A stretch of 64,000 nt of DNA from Prosapia bicincta. Taxonomy: Eukaryota > Arthropoda > Insecta > Hemiptera > Cercopidae. The translations under genes and the position numbers were made by a program. Location of the stretch: NCBI GenBank assembly GCA_036971475.1, contig JBAIZL010000028.1:790001-854000 (forward strand). Direction: 5' to 3'. Under the pieces are notes generated by a model, which saw nothing but the letters and a program-made list of their open reading frames with translations, was not told where the DNA came from and did not search any database. Every line of letters starts with the position of its first letter. Position 1 is the first letter of the stretch. Below, piece by piece: positions 1-13,269 of this stretch.

Positions 1-185
1 ACAAAATAAAATATAAGACACTGCATAATATATTTCAGTATTTAAATTAATTATAGATAATACAATTTATATTCAAGGCAAACTTAGAACAACCATAAAT
101 GGCAGAAACCGTCCAGCTACAAATTTATATTTATTGAACTTTTATATCAGGAAACCTATCTACCATAGGGTCATACTCCGATTGA

Positions 186-468
186 GTCCAAAATATTAAA
201 CATGTTTCGCGTATGTCGTGTATTATCTTTTGGCAAAAGAATTTTAAAGCTACTCCTTCTTTTAATAATAATGAATGGTCATATGCCATTAGATGTGCAT
301 AAAAATGGAGTCTCTTAAGTCGATACCAACATAATCAAAAGTTTGCCACTGTGACGTATAGATTGTCATGGCAAATGCCGGTCTAACAGCGAATCGATGT
401 ATTTGCATAGTGCATCCAAGTTGACTCTCGCTTGAGTCCAATGTAATTCTAGAAATAAGAATTTCGTC
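186..468 (-). pseudogene. Helitron RepHel (PIF1-like helicase) C-terminal relic
   Basis: The minus strand from 468 down to 292 reads 59 codons resembling the end of a Helitron PIF1-type helicase. ISRITLDSS matches the usual IPRITLDSS region. VRPAFAMTI followed by TSQWQTFDYVGIDL matches the motif VI block normally written AMTINKSQGQTFDYVGIDL. A stop (TAA at 291-289) follows where HGQLYVALSR is expected. A second stretch in another frame, about 252-186, reads KILLPKDNT and then TRN, resembling the final residues of the same family. The key KSQGQ is degraded to TSQWQ, and the upstream helicase and Rep domains are absent because homology stops at the tandem repeats near 470. This is a dead fragment. 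The family call comes from recalled motifs, not a search. Confidence 0.62.
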
Positions 469-469
469 A

Positions 470-2300
<1,831 letters not shown>

Positions 2301-3336
2301 AACGTACAAACATACAAGTATTAGTCGTTTAGGAATATTAGATAATAATCAATATAATATTCTAAAATATGCGTGGATCCGGAAAAACTCTTTCGTCCGC
2401 CCAAGGATTTTTGATCTTTTGAATGTATTTTGAGTTTCTCGGCTACGGAAGTCGATTGGCACCGGTATCCACCTTGGGGAAATTCGGGATTCTATCCCAG
2501 TGGCTCCTAGACTTCCCATGTTATCTTTATATGTTATGCTATATTAATTACTTCAAACATAAAATCTAATACTAAAAAATAGTAAAACCATTAAAATTAC
2601 CTCTATTTATGCTATAAAAATAATCTGTTTAAGACGTAATTTTCATATTAAAAAAAATTACAACTGCAATTACAGAATGCAACTTTTTGACCTACAAGGA
2701 TCATACGTACAAGAAAGATAGATAAATAGATTAAAAGCACTAAATTTATTAATGATATTAATTGGCAATAAAATGAAAAAAATATTCACCCTTATTATAA
2801 AATCTGTTTAATAAATTTGTATAGATTTTCTATTATTCCATTTAACTTGCTAGCCTATGGCATATAAGACAACTGTTTCTTCCAGTAAGAAATGTATTTG
2901 TAACCATGTGACAATAATTATGTGCAGGTTATGCTACAAGAAAGGGGAAACCTAATAAATCCAGGTGTGTACACGATGATGTCACCCACGTGCCAACACA
3001 TGTTATTGCAATTGCATTCACAGCAATAGAATAAATGATACAGTAATGGAACAAGTTTTCTGCCATGTTTATAAAGCTTAGTTGTTATTCAGTAATCATT
3101 TTAAACTTACGGAAGACTATGACTTCACAGGTGTTTCTGTACAATTTACCGCATTACCATTTACACGGCGACTGACAAGTAACAGTTGTGTTGTACTAGA
3201 GCTGAGTAGCCATATCACTGTTTCTTACAATGGCATCCAGTCTCCAGTAACTTAACTGTCAGTTATTTAAAGTAAAATGGTTGTAAATAATCAACAGAAA
3301 AATTAAAGATGTAACTTAAAATTTAAACAATATGTT
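2301..3336. other. Non-coding stretch, nothing identified
   Basis: AT-rich DNA without a recognisable gene. A slightly GC-richer patch at about 2368-2520 has a short open reading on the plus strand after an in-frame stop, but matches nothing I recognise; it may be a worn transposon piece. Confidence 0.5.
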
Positions 3337-3338
3337 AC

Positions 3339-3399
<61 letters not shown>

Positions 3400-3436
3400 A
3401 AAACATAATGCTATATATATATATATATATATATAT
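3337..3436. repeat. (AT)n microsatellites
   Basis: Two TA/AT runs, about 3341-3397 and 3413-3436, separated by a short AAAAACATAATGC spacer. The second abuts the large inverted repeat at 3437. Confidence 0.95.
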
Positions 3437-3480
3437 CACTTTTACTAAATGTACTTAAACAAGAATCTTACTTTGTATTT

Positions 3481-3527
3481 ATGCGAGTTAACTTTCAAAG
3501 ATTGGTCGTATCTCCATCATCGGGCAT
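3481..3527 (-). ncRNA. Hammerhead-ribozyme-like module (minus copy of inverted pair)
   Basis: Reading the minus strand from 3527: stem I strand ATGC, then CCGATGA (3523-3517; consensus CTGANGA with U4 changed to C), then a stem II of GGAGAT pairing with ATCTTT through two G-U pairs, then GAAA (3496-3493), then the palindrome GTTAAC as stem III, then UC as the cleavage site, followed by GCAT, which pairs perfectly with ATGC. All hammerhead elements are present in the right order; only U4 of the core deviates, which would be expected to impair activity. Confidence 0.5.
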
Positions 3528-3604
3528 CACTGACGGGGGGGGGGGGGTTGTAGTAGATTGTCTACTACTACACTGTAGTAGTCTACTGGAACCCCCCGTC
3601 AGTG

Positions 3605-3651
3605 ATGACCGATGATGGAGATACGACCAATCTTTGAAAGTTAACTCGCAT
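3605..3651 (+). ncRNA. Hammerhead-ribozyme-like module (plus copy of inverted pair)
   Basis: The same module as on the left arm, in opposite orientation: CCGATGA at 3609-3615, stem II GGAGAT/ATCTTT, GAAA at 3636-3639, palindromic stem III GTTAAC, UC, then GCAT at 3648-3651. The base next to the core on the 5' stem I strand is A here instead of C, so stem I loses its first pair. The two modules point away from each other. Confidence 0.45.
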
Positions 3652-3729
3652 AAATACAAAGTCAGATTCTTGTTTAAGTACATATATTGAAAGTGATAAG
3701 TGAATACAAGAAAACAGTATTGCAAAGCT

Positions 3730-3730
<1 letters not shown>

Positions 3731-3786
<56 letters not shown>

Positions 3787-3869
3787 TAAATTATAAATAT
3801 ACGTGTGTGTGTGTGTAAACACACACACACACACACATTAAATTGTGTATACACGTGTGTGGCGCACTA

Positions 3870-3924
<55 letters not shown>
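3731..3924. repeat. (AT)n and (GT)n-(AC)n palindromic microsatellite cluster
   Basis: (AT)n at about 3731-3781, then GT repeats (about 3803-3816) followed after AAA by AC repeats (about 3819-3837), which together form a self-complementary hairpin, then a shorter TGTGTATACACGTGTGTG segment near 3844-3862, then (AT)n at about 3873-3924. Confidence 0.95.
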
Positions 3925-3925
<1 letters not shown>

Positions 3926-3927
<2 letters not shown>

Positions 3928-3998
3928 ATAAATTTAAAATATTTCAAACACAAGAAATATTTCTTGTTTCTTGTGTTTGAAATATTTTAAATTTATTA
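3926..3998. repeat. Perfect 32-bp inverted repeat, 9-bp loop
   Basis: Arms 3926-3957 and 3967-3998 are exact reverse complements (TAATAAATTTAAAATATTTC at the outer left end). The loop is TATTTCTTG. It lies between two (AT)n tracts. It could extrude as a cruciform or encode a short hairpin RNA if transcribed; no known family is recognised. Confidence 0.9.
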
Positions 3999-4035
3999 AC
4001 TATATATACAAGAAAACATATCACCATATTTAATA

Positions 4036-4037
<2 letters not shown>

Positions 4038-4079
<42 letters not shown>
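4038..4079. repeat. (AT)n microsatellite
   Basis: An (AT)n tract closing the 3.3-4.1 kb cluster of microsatellites and inverted repeats. Confidence 0.95.
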
Positions 4080-4084
<5 letters not shown>

Positions 4085-7000
4085 TGTGTATATATAAGTA
4101 GCGTATATCGACAAAAATGTCGGGGGATGCCTCAAGAACCAGGGAGTCGGGTGTTAAGTCCGGTGGACCTACTCCGGGAAAATTATTTTGGATATTGATA
4201 CCTTAAACACAGGTGTTGGGGCAGCATGTATATGCACTGTATATATTTGAAACATGTTTATAGCTAACAAGCAGAAAGTGAATATTTTTGTACTGTTTTT
4301 TTAAACTAAATCAGCTGACAATTGAGATTCATTGAATATTTTATAAAGTTTGCTCCAACCTTTATATTAAATTTGTTAACCGTAGGACGTCTTAAAAACA
4401 ATTATTAAGAATAATTATAGCGTTTTACTTATAAAAGGTGCATCAATTATGTGCCAAATTTTTAGTACCAAATTTATTTTTAAATGTATTTAATATATAA
4501 ATTTCGTAAAGAAAATATTGCATGTATAATGGCTGGAATATTATCGGCAATTTACCATTATTGCGTTATCGAGAGCCTTTTCTCTCGTCAACAGTTAAAA
4601 CAAGAGAAACGCAATAAAGAGACTTGAAGCAAGAGTACAACAACCGGAAACGGCTTAGCAAACTGCAAAATATATCTAATATTCCTAAAAATACCCAAAT
4701 TTACCTAAAAAAGCGAAAAATTCCCAAACATTTCATCATCACTTGAAAAAAAGTCACTTAAACTAGATCAAATTTGGTACTAGCTCATAACAAAGTACCA
4801 ATGTTCTTATGCTGTTAATGGCTCATAAGAGCATCTATTTAGGACTCATTATTCTGACATCACAATGATATTGTAACAGGCAAAGTCCCTTTTCGTGATT
4901 ACGGGACACGGCTTGACAGATTTACAAGTCCTTTCATGTTTGAGGGGCAAGCCGAACTCGTAAAGCATACAACGTTCTAGAAGTAAAGCAGACAGAAATT
5001 ACTAGAAGCGGCAAGTTGATACATAAAGTTTTTCTTAAGCATGAAGATAGGTCAAAGTTTGTAATGTAGTGAAGAGAGTAAAAAATTTTGTGACTGACAG
5101 TTCGTGTTGAGTGTAAATAGACAACAGTTATTGAGTTAAGAGAACTGAGTAATTGTTATGAATCTAATTAAAACAACGTTTGGACGCTTTTATGAATAAT
5201 AGTAGCCAAAAAGTATGTGGATTAATAATAGTTATTTAGACTAAGCTTCCCTTACAATATTGAACCCCTTTAAGAACGACCATGCGTATAATTTGAAAAT
5301 ATTTGTTTTAGTGATTTATGTCGCCGTGTAGCAGAATCAGATCGCCACTAAAAACTAACTTTTGTAGTTTTCCAAAGTATATTTTCTCAACACTTTTACA
5401 ACTTACAGTAAGTTAGATTCTAATCTCATTTACTGCCAATGTTTTTTACATCATTTTACATTTTTAACATTGATTTATTTTTCAGTTTTGAACACAATAC
5501 ATTAATAATTTCAAAGGTTATCTAGTATTAAAAAAATTGTAGGTTTTTGTTCGATTTTATTTCTCCATTAGGTGCGTTTATAAATAAGTATATCTAGTTG
5601 TGAGATAAAACTAATTTGCGAGTAGACTTACTTTGTGCACAAGACTGCTTGATTATATAATGAGGATTGTATTTGCATAATCAATTAAACAACATGCGAC
5701 TGCAATGAAGCAGCAAGTCCTTGCAATAGCCTATCGGCCTTATTTGGTTTGAAAGGACTACTTGCAGTTGAGAAAATGTCCTCGTTGTAATAGAAATGGT
5801 TTTTATATTTTAGTAAGTTATGTGGTAATATTTTAAACAAATTATTAGTTTTGTCTTATGCATTAATTTAATTATATAAAAACTATTATTTGTTTTAATT
5901 ATATTAAATATATAAATTAAATAATCAATTTTGGCATCGGTTTTGCTAAAACATTTTTCAATGATTACTGGTGTTTACAGTATTAGAAAAGATATTAATA
6001 TTTAGAAACCTGTTTTAGCAACATTATTTACGATTCCTGTAAGGCTTTATAGTATTATTACAACTTTCCAAAATTTTGTAAAAATTGAGCAAAAATACAT
6101 TTTAATTCAAAATATTTAAAGTTAAATATCAAGTGATTATTTTCAAGTACTGTAATTGTAAATTTATGGTTCCCAATTGTTTAAAAGCTTTTTAATTATG
6201 TTAAAAGGTTACTTCTGTGTGGATTTGAAGTAAGAATTATTGAAATTATTAGTCCTATGTTTGTTTACTGATAAAAAACTGTTGAATATTGGAGTAACAT
6301 TGTGAATTAATAATATAAAATATATCAAGTAACATAAGCTATGTGTTAAAACATAATTTTCTTTATAACATAAACTAAAACATAACAACAGTTCTTGTAT
6401 GAAATCATATTGTTACCGATCAATTTACGCCTATGCTATATTTATTGCAGACGAGGGAGGTTTCTCTTGCCAAAAGTATCAGGCTTTATAAAAGAAGTTT
6501 TTATTTAAACAATAAAACCAAAGCTCATTAAACTTATTCATTAAGAAGTTAGGTTGCTTTAGATAGAAATAATTAAAAACATTCGAGAAAATCAAGATAA
6601 AAATAAACAGGATTTACATTGTTCAAAAATAAAAAATGTTGTTTGAAATTCAACTAAAAAAAATGAAATACTGAAGAATGTTTCCATACACAACACACAA
6701 GACAACAACAGGAAAGAAGCGAATCACTTGCCTAGAAAGATCATAACAAGAGAAAGGTAATTTTTCAGAAAATTAATTCTGACTGTCCATGAGTTGAAAA
6801 TATATACTAATTAACCTATTAGATTTATTTGTATTGAACAATATAAATTAATTATTGTTGTAAAACAAAGCGTTAAAGACAACTTGTTTTAAAACTTTTC
6901 TTTAAATCCGTAAACTCTAAGCTTTAAGTAATATATTTAAACTCAAGTTAACATAGACAATTTCTCAAAAATCTTAAAAGCTTATTAAATACGTACAAAA

Positions 7001-7460
7001 ATATTTTTTTAAATATGTTTTAGTTAAATTAAATACATATTATATTTTCCAGTCATTGTGTAATTAAATATTTCGAAATAATTACTTCATAATGTTAGTT
7101 GTGTTTCAATCTTTTTCGAAATAATTCTAATTTTACTTGCTCCTACTATTTTTTCAAGATTCATTGTAGTATCAATTTTAATTTGCCAAATCAGTATACA
7201 GTGTAGCTGGATAATAAAAATTAGCAAAACCTACAAGAAGATTTCAAAGTATTACAGTTTTTTTAAAAATTCAATTTTTGAAAAATTGAGGTTTTTAAAA
7301 ACGTGCTTAAGCTATTATCACTATTTATGTGGACACATATTTAATTAACTTTCACCTTAAAAAATAAATACAAAATTTGAAAATATATACCACATAAATG
7401 TTGCAATATCTAACTGTAAGTAATATTTGAACTGGCCAATCAGTTGCAGTTATTATGAAG
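4080..7460. other. Non-coding AT-rich DNA
   Basis: No open frame of 60 or more codons and no recognised element. A 29-codon open frame at 4117-4206 (starting MSGDASR) sits in a slightly GC-richer patch next to the microsatellite cluster, but has no recognisable homology and no clear splice donor. The rest is low-complexity AT-rich sequence with stops in every frame. Confidence 0.5.
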
Positions 7461-7512
7461 TAGTCTCGCTGATGATTATTGCAAAAGTCATTGAAACGAG
7501 CGAGTAGATGGA
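7461..7512 (+). ncRNA. Degenerate hammerhead-like motif
   Basis: CTGATGA at 7469-7475 is followed 17 bp later by GAAAC at 7493-7497. The segment before the core (CTCG, 7465-7468) can pair with CGAG at 7500-7503 as a 4-bp stem I. A wobble stem TGATT/AGTCA exists but overlaps the core, and stem III is not palindromic, so about 3 bp seem to have been lost from stem II and part of stem III is damaged. Probably an inactive relic of the same family as the better modules in this window. Confidence 0.3.
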
Positions 7513-7637
7513 GTAAATATAACTGAGTTTTTGTAACTTTATTTATTAAGCATCTATCTGGTTTGATTTGTCTGGGAAAAAATTAACTACATTTTTTATC
7601 GACATTTAAATTATAATAGGTTTTTATTGAAAGTGAG

Positions 7638-8472
7638 AAAGTTTTGTTATTGCCAGTAATACTTGACGTTAGTGCAAAAGGAAACATAGAAATTGTAATT
7701 ATATTTATTTAGGGAAATATAGATTGTTATATTATTGCATGCCATATAAGATATCTCCAAAATAATAATCTTCTGACAGCAAAGGGAATAAAAAGTTGGT
7801 AAAAGTTTTGTTATTGCCAGTAATACTTGACGTTGGTGCAAAAGGAAACATAGGAATTGTAATTATATTTATTTAGGGAAATATAGATTGTTATATTATT
7901 GCATGCCATATAAGATATCTCCAAAATAATAATCTTCTGACAGCAAAGGGAATAAAAAGTTGGTAAAAGTTTTGTTATTGCCAGTAATACTTGACGTTAG
8001 TGCAAAAGGAAACATAGAAATTGTAATTATATTTATTTAGGGAAATATAGATTGTTATATTATTGCATGCCATATAAGATATCTCCAAAATAATAATCTT
8101 CTGACAGCAAAGGGAATAAAAAGTTGGTAAAAGTTTTGTTATTGCCAGTAATACTTGACGTTGGTGCAAAAGGAAACATAGGAATTGTAATTATATTTAT
8201 TTAGGGAAATATAGATTGTTATATTATTGCATGCCATATAAGATATCTCCAAAATAATAATCTTCTGACAGCAAAGGGAATAAAAAGTTGGTAAAAGTTT
8301 TGTTATTGCCAGTAATACTTGACGTTGGTGCAAAAGGAAACATAGGAATTGTAATTATATTTATTTAGGGAAATATAGATTGTTATATTATTGCATGCCA
8401 TATAAGATATCTCCAAAATAATAATCTTCTGACAGCAAAGGGAATAAAAAGTTGATAAAAGTTTTGTTATTG
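7638..8472. repeat. 164-bp tandem repeat, 5 copies plus a fragment
   Basis: Five full units of exactly 164 bp (7638-8457) and a 15-bp start of a sixth. Units come in two types that differ at GTTAGTGC versus GTTGGTGC and at AGAAATTG versus AGGAATTG, in the order A-B-A-B-B. This shows amplification of a 328-bp dimer. Identical 64-codon minus-strand open frames in three units are a consequence of the repeat, not a gene. Flanks are unique AT-rich DNA. Confidence 0.95.
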
Positions 8473-8514
8473 ATTGAAAGCTAGATTACTTGAAACGCAT
8501 TTTATAATAGGCTT

Positions 8515-8645
8515 ACAATCAAATCTATAGTACAATCAAATCTATATTACAATCAAATCTATGATACAATCAAATCTATAGTACAATCAAATCTATATTA
8601 CAATCAAATCTATAGTACAATCAAAGTTATGATACAATCAAGTGA
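8515..8645. repeat. 17-bp minisatellite, about 7.6 copies
   Basis: The unit ACAATCAAATCTATAGT starts at 8515 and repeats every 17 bp to about 8640, with the last three bases varying (AGT, ATT, GAT). It begins 43 bp after the 164-bp array. Confidence 0.95.
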
Positions 8646-9107
8646 GACACTGTCATTGCTCCAGGAAAGCGATGCTACCTATGCGAATTGTGATCTTTAG
8701 TCCTTCAAAACATGAAAAAAAACTTTTTTCGTTTCTCCATATATAAACCTTTTTCTTTTTCATTTTTATTTACTTTGAAAATTAAGCTTGAACAAGAACA
8801 AGTGAAAATGATCGCTTTCGGTTTAGAAGGCATTTGTTCACTTAACCAGTAAATAAAGTGACGTTTATGCGGGAAACAGAATTCTGCGAATACACGTGCA
8901 AAACAATGATACTCGTTTAATGTATTTTAACATCACATTTTAATAAAACATAAAAAACAAACTAAATATATATGTATTTCAAATCGAGTCCTCCCTTTGG
9001 CACCAAGAAGAAAGACGGGAATAAAAGACTGGAAGAGGCAGTGTTTATCGACCAGTCTCTGTTTATCTTTATAATATATACTCAAGCAACAGCTGTAAGG
9101 GCAATAA

Positions 9108-9109
<2 letters not shown>
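8646..9109. other. Non-coding stretch, nothing identified
   Basis: AT-rich with a mildly GC-richer segment at 8980-9090 that is open on both strands for about 60 codons, without recognisable protein features. It is treated as non-coding. Confidence 0.45.

Positions 9110-9160
<51 letters not shown>
9110..9160. repeat. (CA)4(TA)n microsatellite
   Basis: A short CA run passes directly into about 40 bp of TA repeats. Confidence 0.95.
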
Positions 9161-9161
<1 letters not shown>

Positions 9162-9630
9162 TTTAATAGTTATATGACCTTCAAGGACAAACACATAAAC
9201 TGTATTGTGTATCTATGTAACCCGCAAATGTAGTCTTAAGTCTCAAAATGTCTTACAACTTGTAGTCAAAAATTTATATGTAAAATTCCAATATATGAAT
9301 TTTACCAATATTTAAATACATGTATTTTCACTCGTTACCTAAATTCCTTATTGTTAGGGATTTTTCCTTATTTATAATAAAAAGGTTCAACTAGCAAAAA
9401 GAATACCCCCCCCCCAATGGTGTGATTAAATAAACGTGTTTTTAATGTAAAGAGAGCAACTCGTGTAACTACAGAAATATGTTAGAAACGTTATGCTAGA
9501 GAAGCCTGCATCGGGATAGGTTTACATTTTAAAAGACCTATGGATGTCCTTCCCATTTTTAATACCTGAAATAAACATAACATAATTTATACAACTTCTA
9601 AAATGGACGTGGGTTAGATATTTCTATTTA

Positions 9631-9692
<62 letters not shown>

Positions 9693-10310
9693 AGCATAAG
9701 GTATTCAGTAATGAGGCATATAGTATTCAGAACAATAATAATATGTAGAAATATTAAAAAAAAGAGCGAAAAAGGCAGCGTAGTAAAAACGTACTGAAAG
9801 ACCGACAAGAGGCTTAACCACTGTATATTTAGGTTGGGGTAATAAACCAGTCGTGGGAACCTGTTGACAAAAGGAGGCTTCAGATATTTCTAAGGAATTA
9901 CCAAGGAAAGCATGGGAAAGTAACACTGTTACAGTGCGGGAATCATACAATTTGTAAAGGTGCGTGAGAACCAACCAAAAAGCGGAAACCGTTGGCCGAA
10001 CGTCATGCGTTCGAAAATTGTAAAAAGTTTAAACTTCATAGAAGATCCTGTAATAACGACCCGAGAGACGAGCAATTTAACACTGTATTTATTAAACTTG
10101 ATTGTATTAAGAACCTAAAGCCTCAAGAGTCCGCCTTCTTAGTAATTGTAGTGTTAGTTTAGCAATCAATCTTTGTCACTGCATCATATAAATGTATTTG
10201 TGGTATAATTTGTAGGAATTGGACGTCAGGTGAATAAATGTGGGTGATATTAAATTTAGATGATTGTTTAATTATTTAGAAACCTGAAGGTGTGACTATT
10301 AAAATAGCAA
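9161..10310. other. Non-coding stretch with an (AT)n tract
   Basis: Holds an (AT)n tract at about 9638-9690 and a C run at about 9405-9414. A GC-richer portion at 9760-10020 contains an 89-codon minus-strand open frame (9705-9974) with no recognisable domain or signal; its tail runs into low-complexity aromatic residues. No gene is called. Confidence 0.45.
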
Positions 10311-10311
<1 letters not shown>

Positions 10312-10351
<40 letters not shown>

Positions 10352-10362
10352 TGCGTGTGCGT

Positions 10363-10454
<92 letters not shown>

Positions 10455-10526
10455 GTGTTTGCGTGTGCGTGTGCGTGCGTGCGTGCGTGCGCGCGCGCGC
10501 GCGCGCGCGCGTGTGTGTGTGTGTAT
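10312..10526. repeat. (GT)n / (GCGT)n / (GC)n microsatellite, ~215 bp
   Basis: Alternating purine-pyrimidine DNA: GT repeats, a GTGTGC segment at about 10350-10376, more GT, then GCGT and a pure GC run at about 10489-10510, then GT again. Such a tract is a classical Z-DNA-prone sequence. Reading frames of Cys-Val or Arg-Ala in it are artefacts. Confidence 0.96.
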
Positions 10527-13094
10527 TGCTAAGAAGTAATCAACAAAACAAAGATCCAACTTTTAAAGCCTGGTAGACTAATGGGGAAATACGTAGTACG
10601 GTTACATTGCTAAACAATGACACACAGTTTATCCTGAGTTGAATTAGCGGAAATAATTGTATTTGCCATAAGATGGCAGTTACATCCGTTAACATTCTTA
10701 AGTATGCAAAATTGTTTTGTGCTGGACTGACAGCACAACATTATTACACATAGTGGATGACTGATATTTATTTTTGTCACTTGCATTCAAGGTAAGTAGC
10801 TGATTACGTTTTTTAAAAAATTTTAAAATATAAGTAGTGAAACATGTACCTGAGTTTTTCAGTAAGTATTACGGTAGGTAAACAGCTTGAATATAACTAA
10901 CAACTGGTTGTCAAAGACGATTTTTTTCTTTTTCATATTTGTTACAAAACAAATAAATCCTGAACAATCTCAAATGATTATTTGTATAACAAAATATAAA
11001 TGGTATTTAAAATTTCAAAACATTGAAACATAACCTCAAAGTACCAACATGCACAAAACTATATTAAATACATTTTTCTTAGTAAAACAGTGGCCCATTA
11101 ACGTTAAATAAAAATATAGATTTTTTACAGCACACCTACAAAGCGTCCGTGTGTCACTAAAAATGTTAGACGTTTACCCAAGTAATACTGAACTCGGTAA
11201 ACTGTTGGACTTTCGAAGCACAATATAAGTTTAGGTGCAATATTGTTAAGCCCCGTTTCTTAATAAAAATCATTATTATGTTATACTACATTACTATGTA
11301 GCCATGATAAAATATAGCTATAATGTCTCTGACTAGAGTGGATTTAGTTATAAAAAAGAAAAAATTAAAGTATATCAAACTATTGGCCTACATATGAAGA
11401 TGACCTATGTGTGTTATTGCTTGATCAAGGTTCAGTGCTTTATGCAGTAGGCCTACCCACTTGCGTAGAAAAGTTTTGCTTTTTTAAATTTTTTGTGTCA
11501 CCAAATCCCTCAAAAACTTAAGGTATATTATGTAATTATATTTTAATAGCTACATAATAATGTAGCTTAACATAGTGAGGAAATTCCTCGTAAAGAAATG
11601 AGTTTTTCGAGTGATGTTGTTTCCAACAAGATAAGTAATGTAAGTTTTACCCAATTTGCATAAAGCAACTATGTTAACTATAAGTTCACTGTAACTAGTT
11701 ATTTAGGTACAGCGGTAGTCTTGAATCCAATAATCACCAGTTGTTTAAGGAACAATTAGCTTAAGTTCATTGTATCACATTGTTTTGGTTAAGCAGTAGT
11801 TTTAAGTCCGATTTACATTGTATTTAAGGAACCATAAGTTATTGTATCTATAAGATCTCTTGAGGGTTCAGCAATAGTTTACTGTAACCTTTGAAGTTCA
11901 CTTATTAATTATAAGATAATCATATTGCAGTTCGTGTTATGTTTGTAATTATATTAAATCAGCCAGGAGTAAATTATTACGCCCCCGTTACTAAAAGATA
12001 ATAGGTCACGCCCCCTGCAATTAAATAAGTTATTCTTATTTTAAGTGACAATTTTTAGACTTATACACTTGGGAATAATGTAAATTTTAGAATTAAAGTT
12101 CAATATTTTTAAAAGTTTATATAAATTTACGGTTGTCATATATTTAATTTCGTTGCTAAATATATATCCAATGAAATATAAACATAAGGTATCCTTAAGA
12201 AAATGTCATAGCCTATATTATTTTCATTTTATCTTGCCAGATTTGAACTGCAAGATAATTTTATTGGTCTCACAGTAATCTATTTGTTTTAATTACACTA
12301 CTAAAATACACTTCAAGTTAATGTACGGATAACACTGCTTCACAAAAGGTTAACATTAAACATAAGTCTCTTTTAATGTCAAGCCATGTATATCTTTGTA
12401 TATATTTTTTAATGTTATTAGTTTTATCACGATATTTTTTAAAACTTTGGCATATTTAATTGATGGAAAAACGTTGTGATTATGTTAATTCTTAGGTTAA
12501 TAGTTTATATATTAGCAAAAGACTCTTAATTTACGACTTCCTTCTAACCGAAGCCTGTCAACTTCTAAGCAAATCAAATCGCGTTTACTTTAGATTGGCC
12601 TTCATTCACATAACAAGATGAGCGTAAATGCACAGACAAAAACATTAATGGGCAGAATTTGAACTTAGGTGTAATTATATTTAAAGAAAATAATGTTATC
12701 TAATCTTAGCATGTTTTGGTAGTGGTTTCTGGTAACGAGAGCTATCTTTTGGTAAGTGTTTGAACTAAGTGGAGTATGAAAGGATGTGTTAACGACAGTA
12801 TACCTAAACTGCTACTATTTATGATTACTATTCTGTTTTGTAGAGTATAACTCCCGGTAAAAACAATCAATTAACTCTAATATTTACTAATTCATTATCT
12901 GGCCCTATTAACGTTGAGATAGATAAAAACATCTCTTAAAGAAGTAAATAAGTATATATCTGATAACATTTACAAATGATAATAAAATTAATTAATTAAA
13001 AATAAATTATTAATAAATACAATAAATCTGATCGTAATTTAAGTGCTTTTGACCTTGTGGCAGTGAAAACTTCAATGTGGAAGTGGCAAAGTAC
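10527..13094. other. Non-coding AT-rich DNA
   Basis: Stops in all frames at high density, with no repeats or recognisable element ends. Nothing further is seen. Confidence 0.5.

Positions 13095-13161
<67 letters not shown>
13095..13161. repeat. (AT)n microsatellite
   Basis: About 65 bp of pure TA repeats about 110 bp before the inverted repeat with the hammerhead-like module. Confidence 0.96.
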
Positions 13162-13164
<3 letters not shown>

Positions 13165-13269
13165 ACGCCTAATATATTTAACTATTGTTCAGACTAATAA
13201 ATGTAATAGTGAACATAAAAAAAATTTAAAAAGCTATAAAATATATATTTGGGTAAATTTCTCAACCTA

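Larger units (their letters stand above)
3437..3695. repeat. Large inverted repeat (foldback) with ~105-bp arms
   Basis: The left arm 3437 to about 3540 is the near-perfect reverse complement of 3592-3695: both begin or end with CACTTT/AAAGTG and share a block containing GCGAGTTAACTTTCAAAG. The arms differ by a few substitutions and by the length of a G/C run: 13 G at 3535-3547 on the left, 6 C at 3592-3597 on the right. The ~45-bp centre contains further self-complementary TAGTAGA/TCTACTA segments. It is flanked on both sides by (AT)n. Each arm contains a hammerhead-like module (separate entries). It could be a foldback element or the terminal part of a Penelope-like or retrozyme-like element. 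Confidence 0.85.

Noticed and set aside
4117..4206. 29-codon open frame beginning MSGDASR
   Set aside because: Too short, no splice donor in phase, no recognisable motif, and no second support. It could be a worn element piece.
6670..6690. CTGAAGA resembling a hammerhead 5' core
   Set aside because: No GAAA after a hairpin within 30 bp.
8475..8495. GAAACGCAT resembling a hammerhead 3' half
   Set aside because: No CTGANGA-like core or stem II upstream.
9705..9974. 89-codon minus-strand open frame
   Set aside because: No domain, signal or homology recognised; its tail is low-complexity aromatic sequence next to an (AT)n tract.
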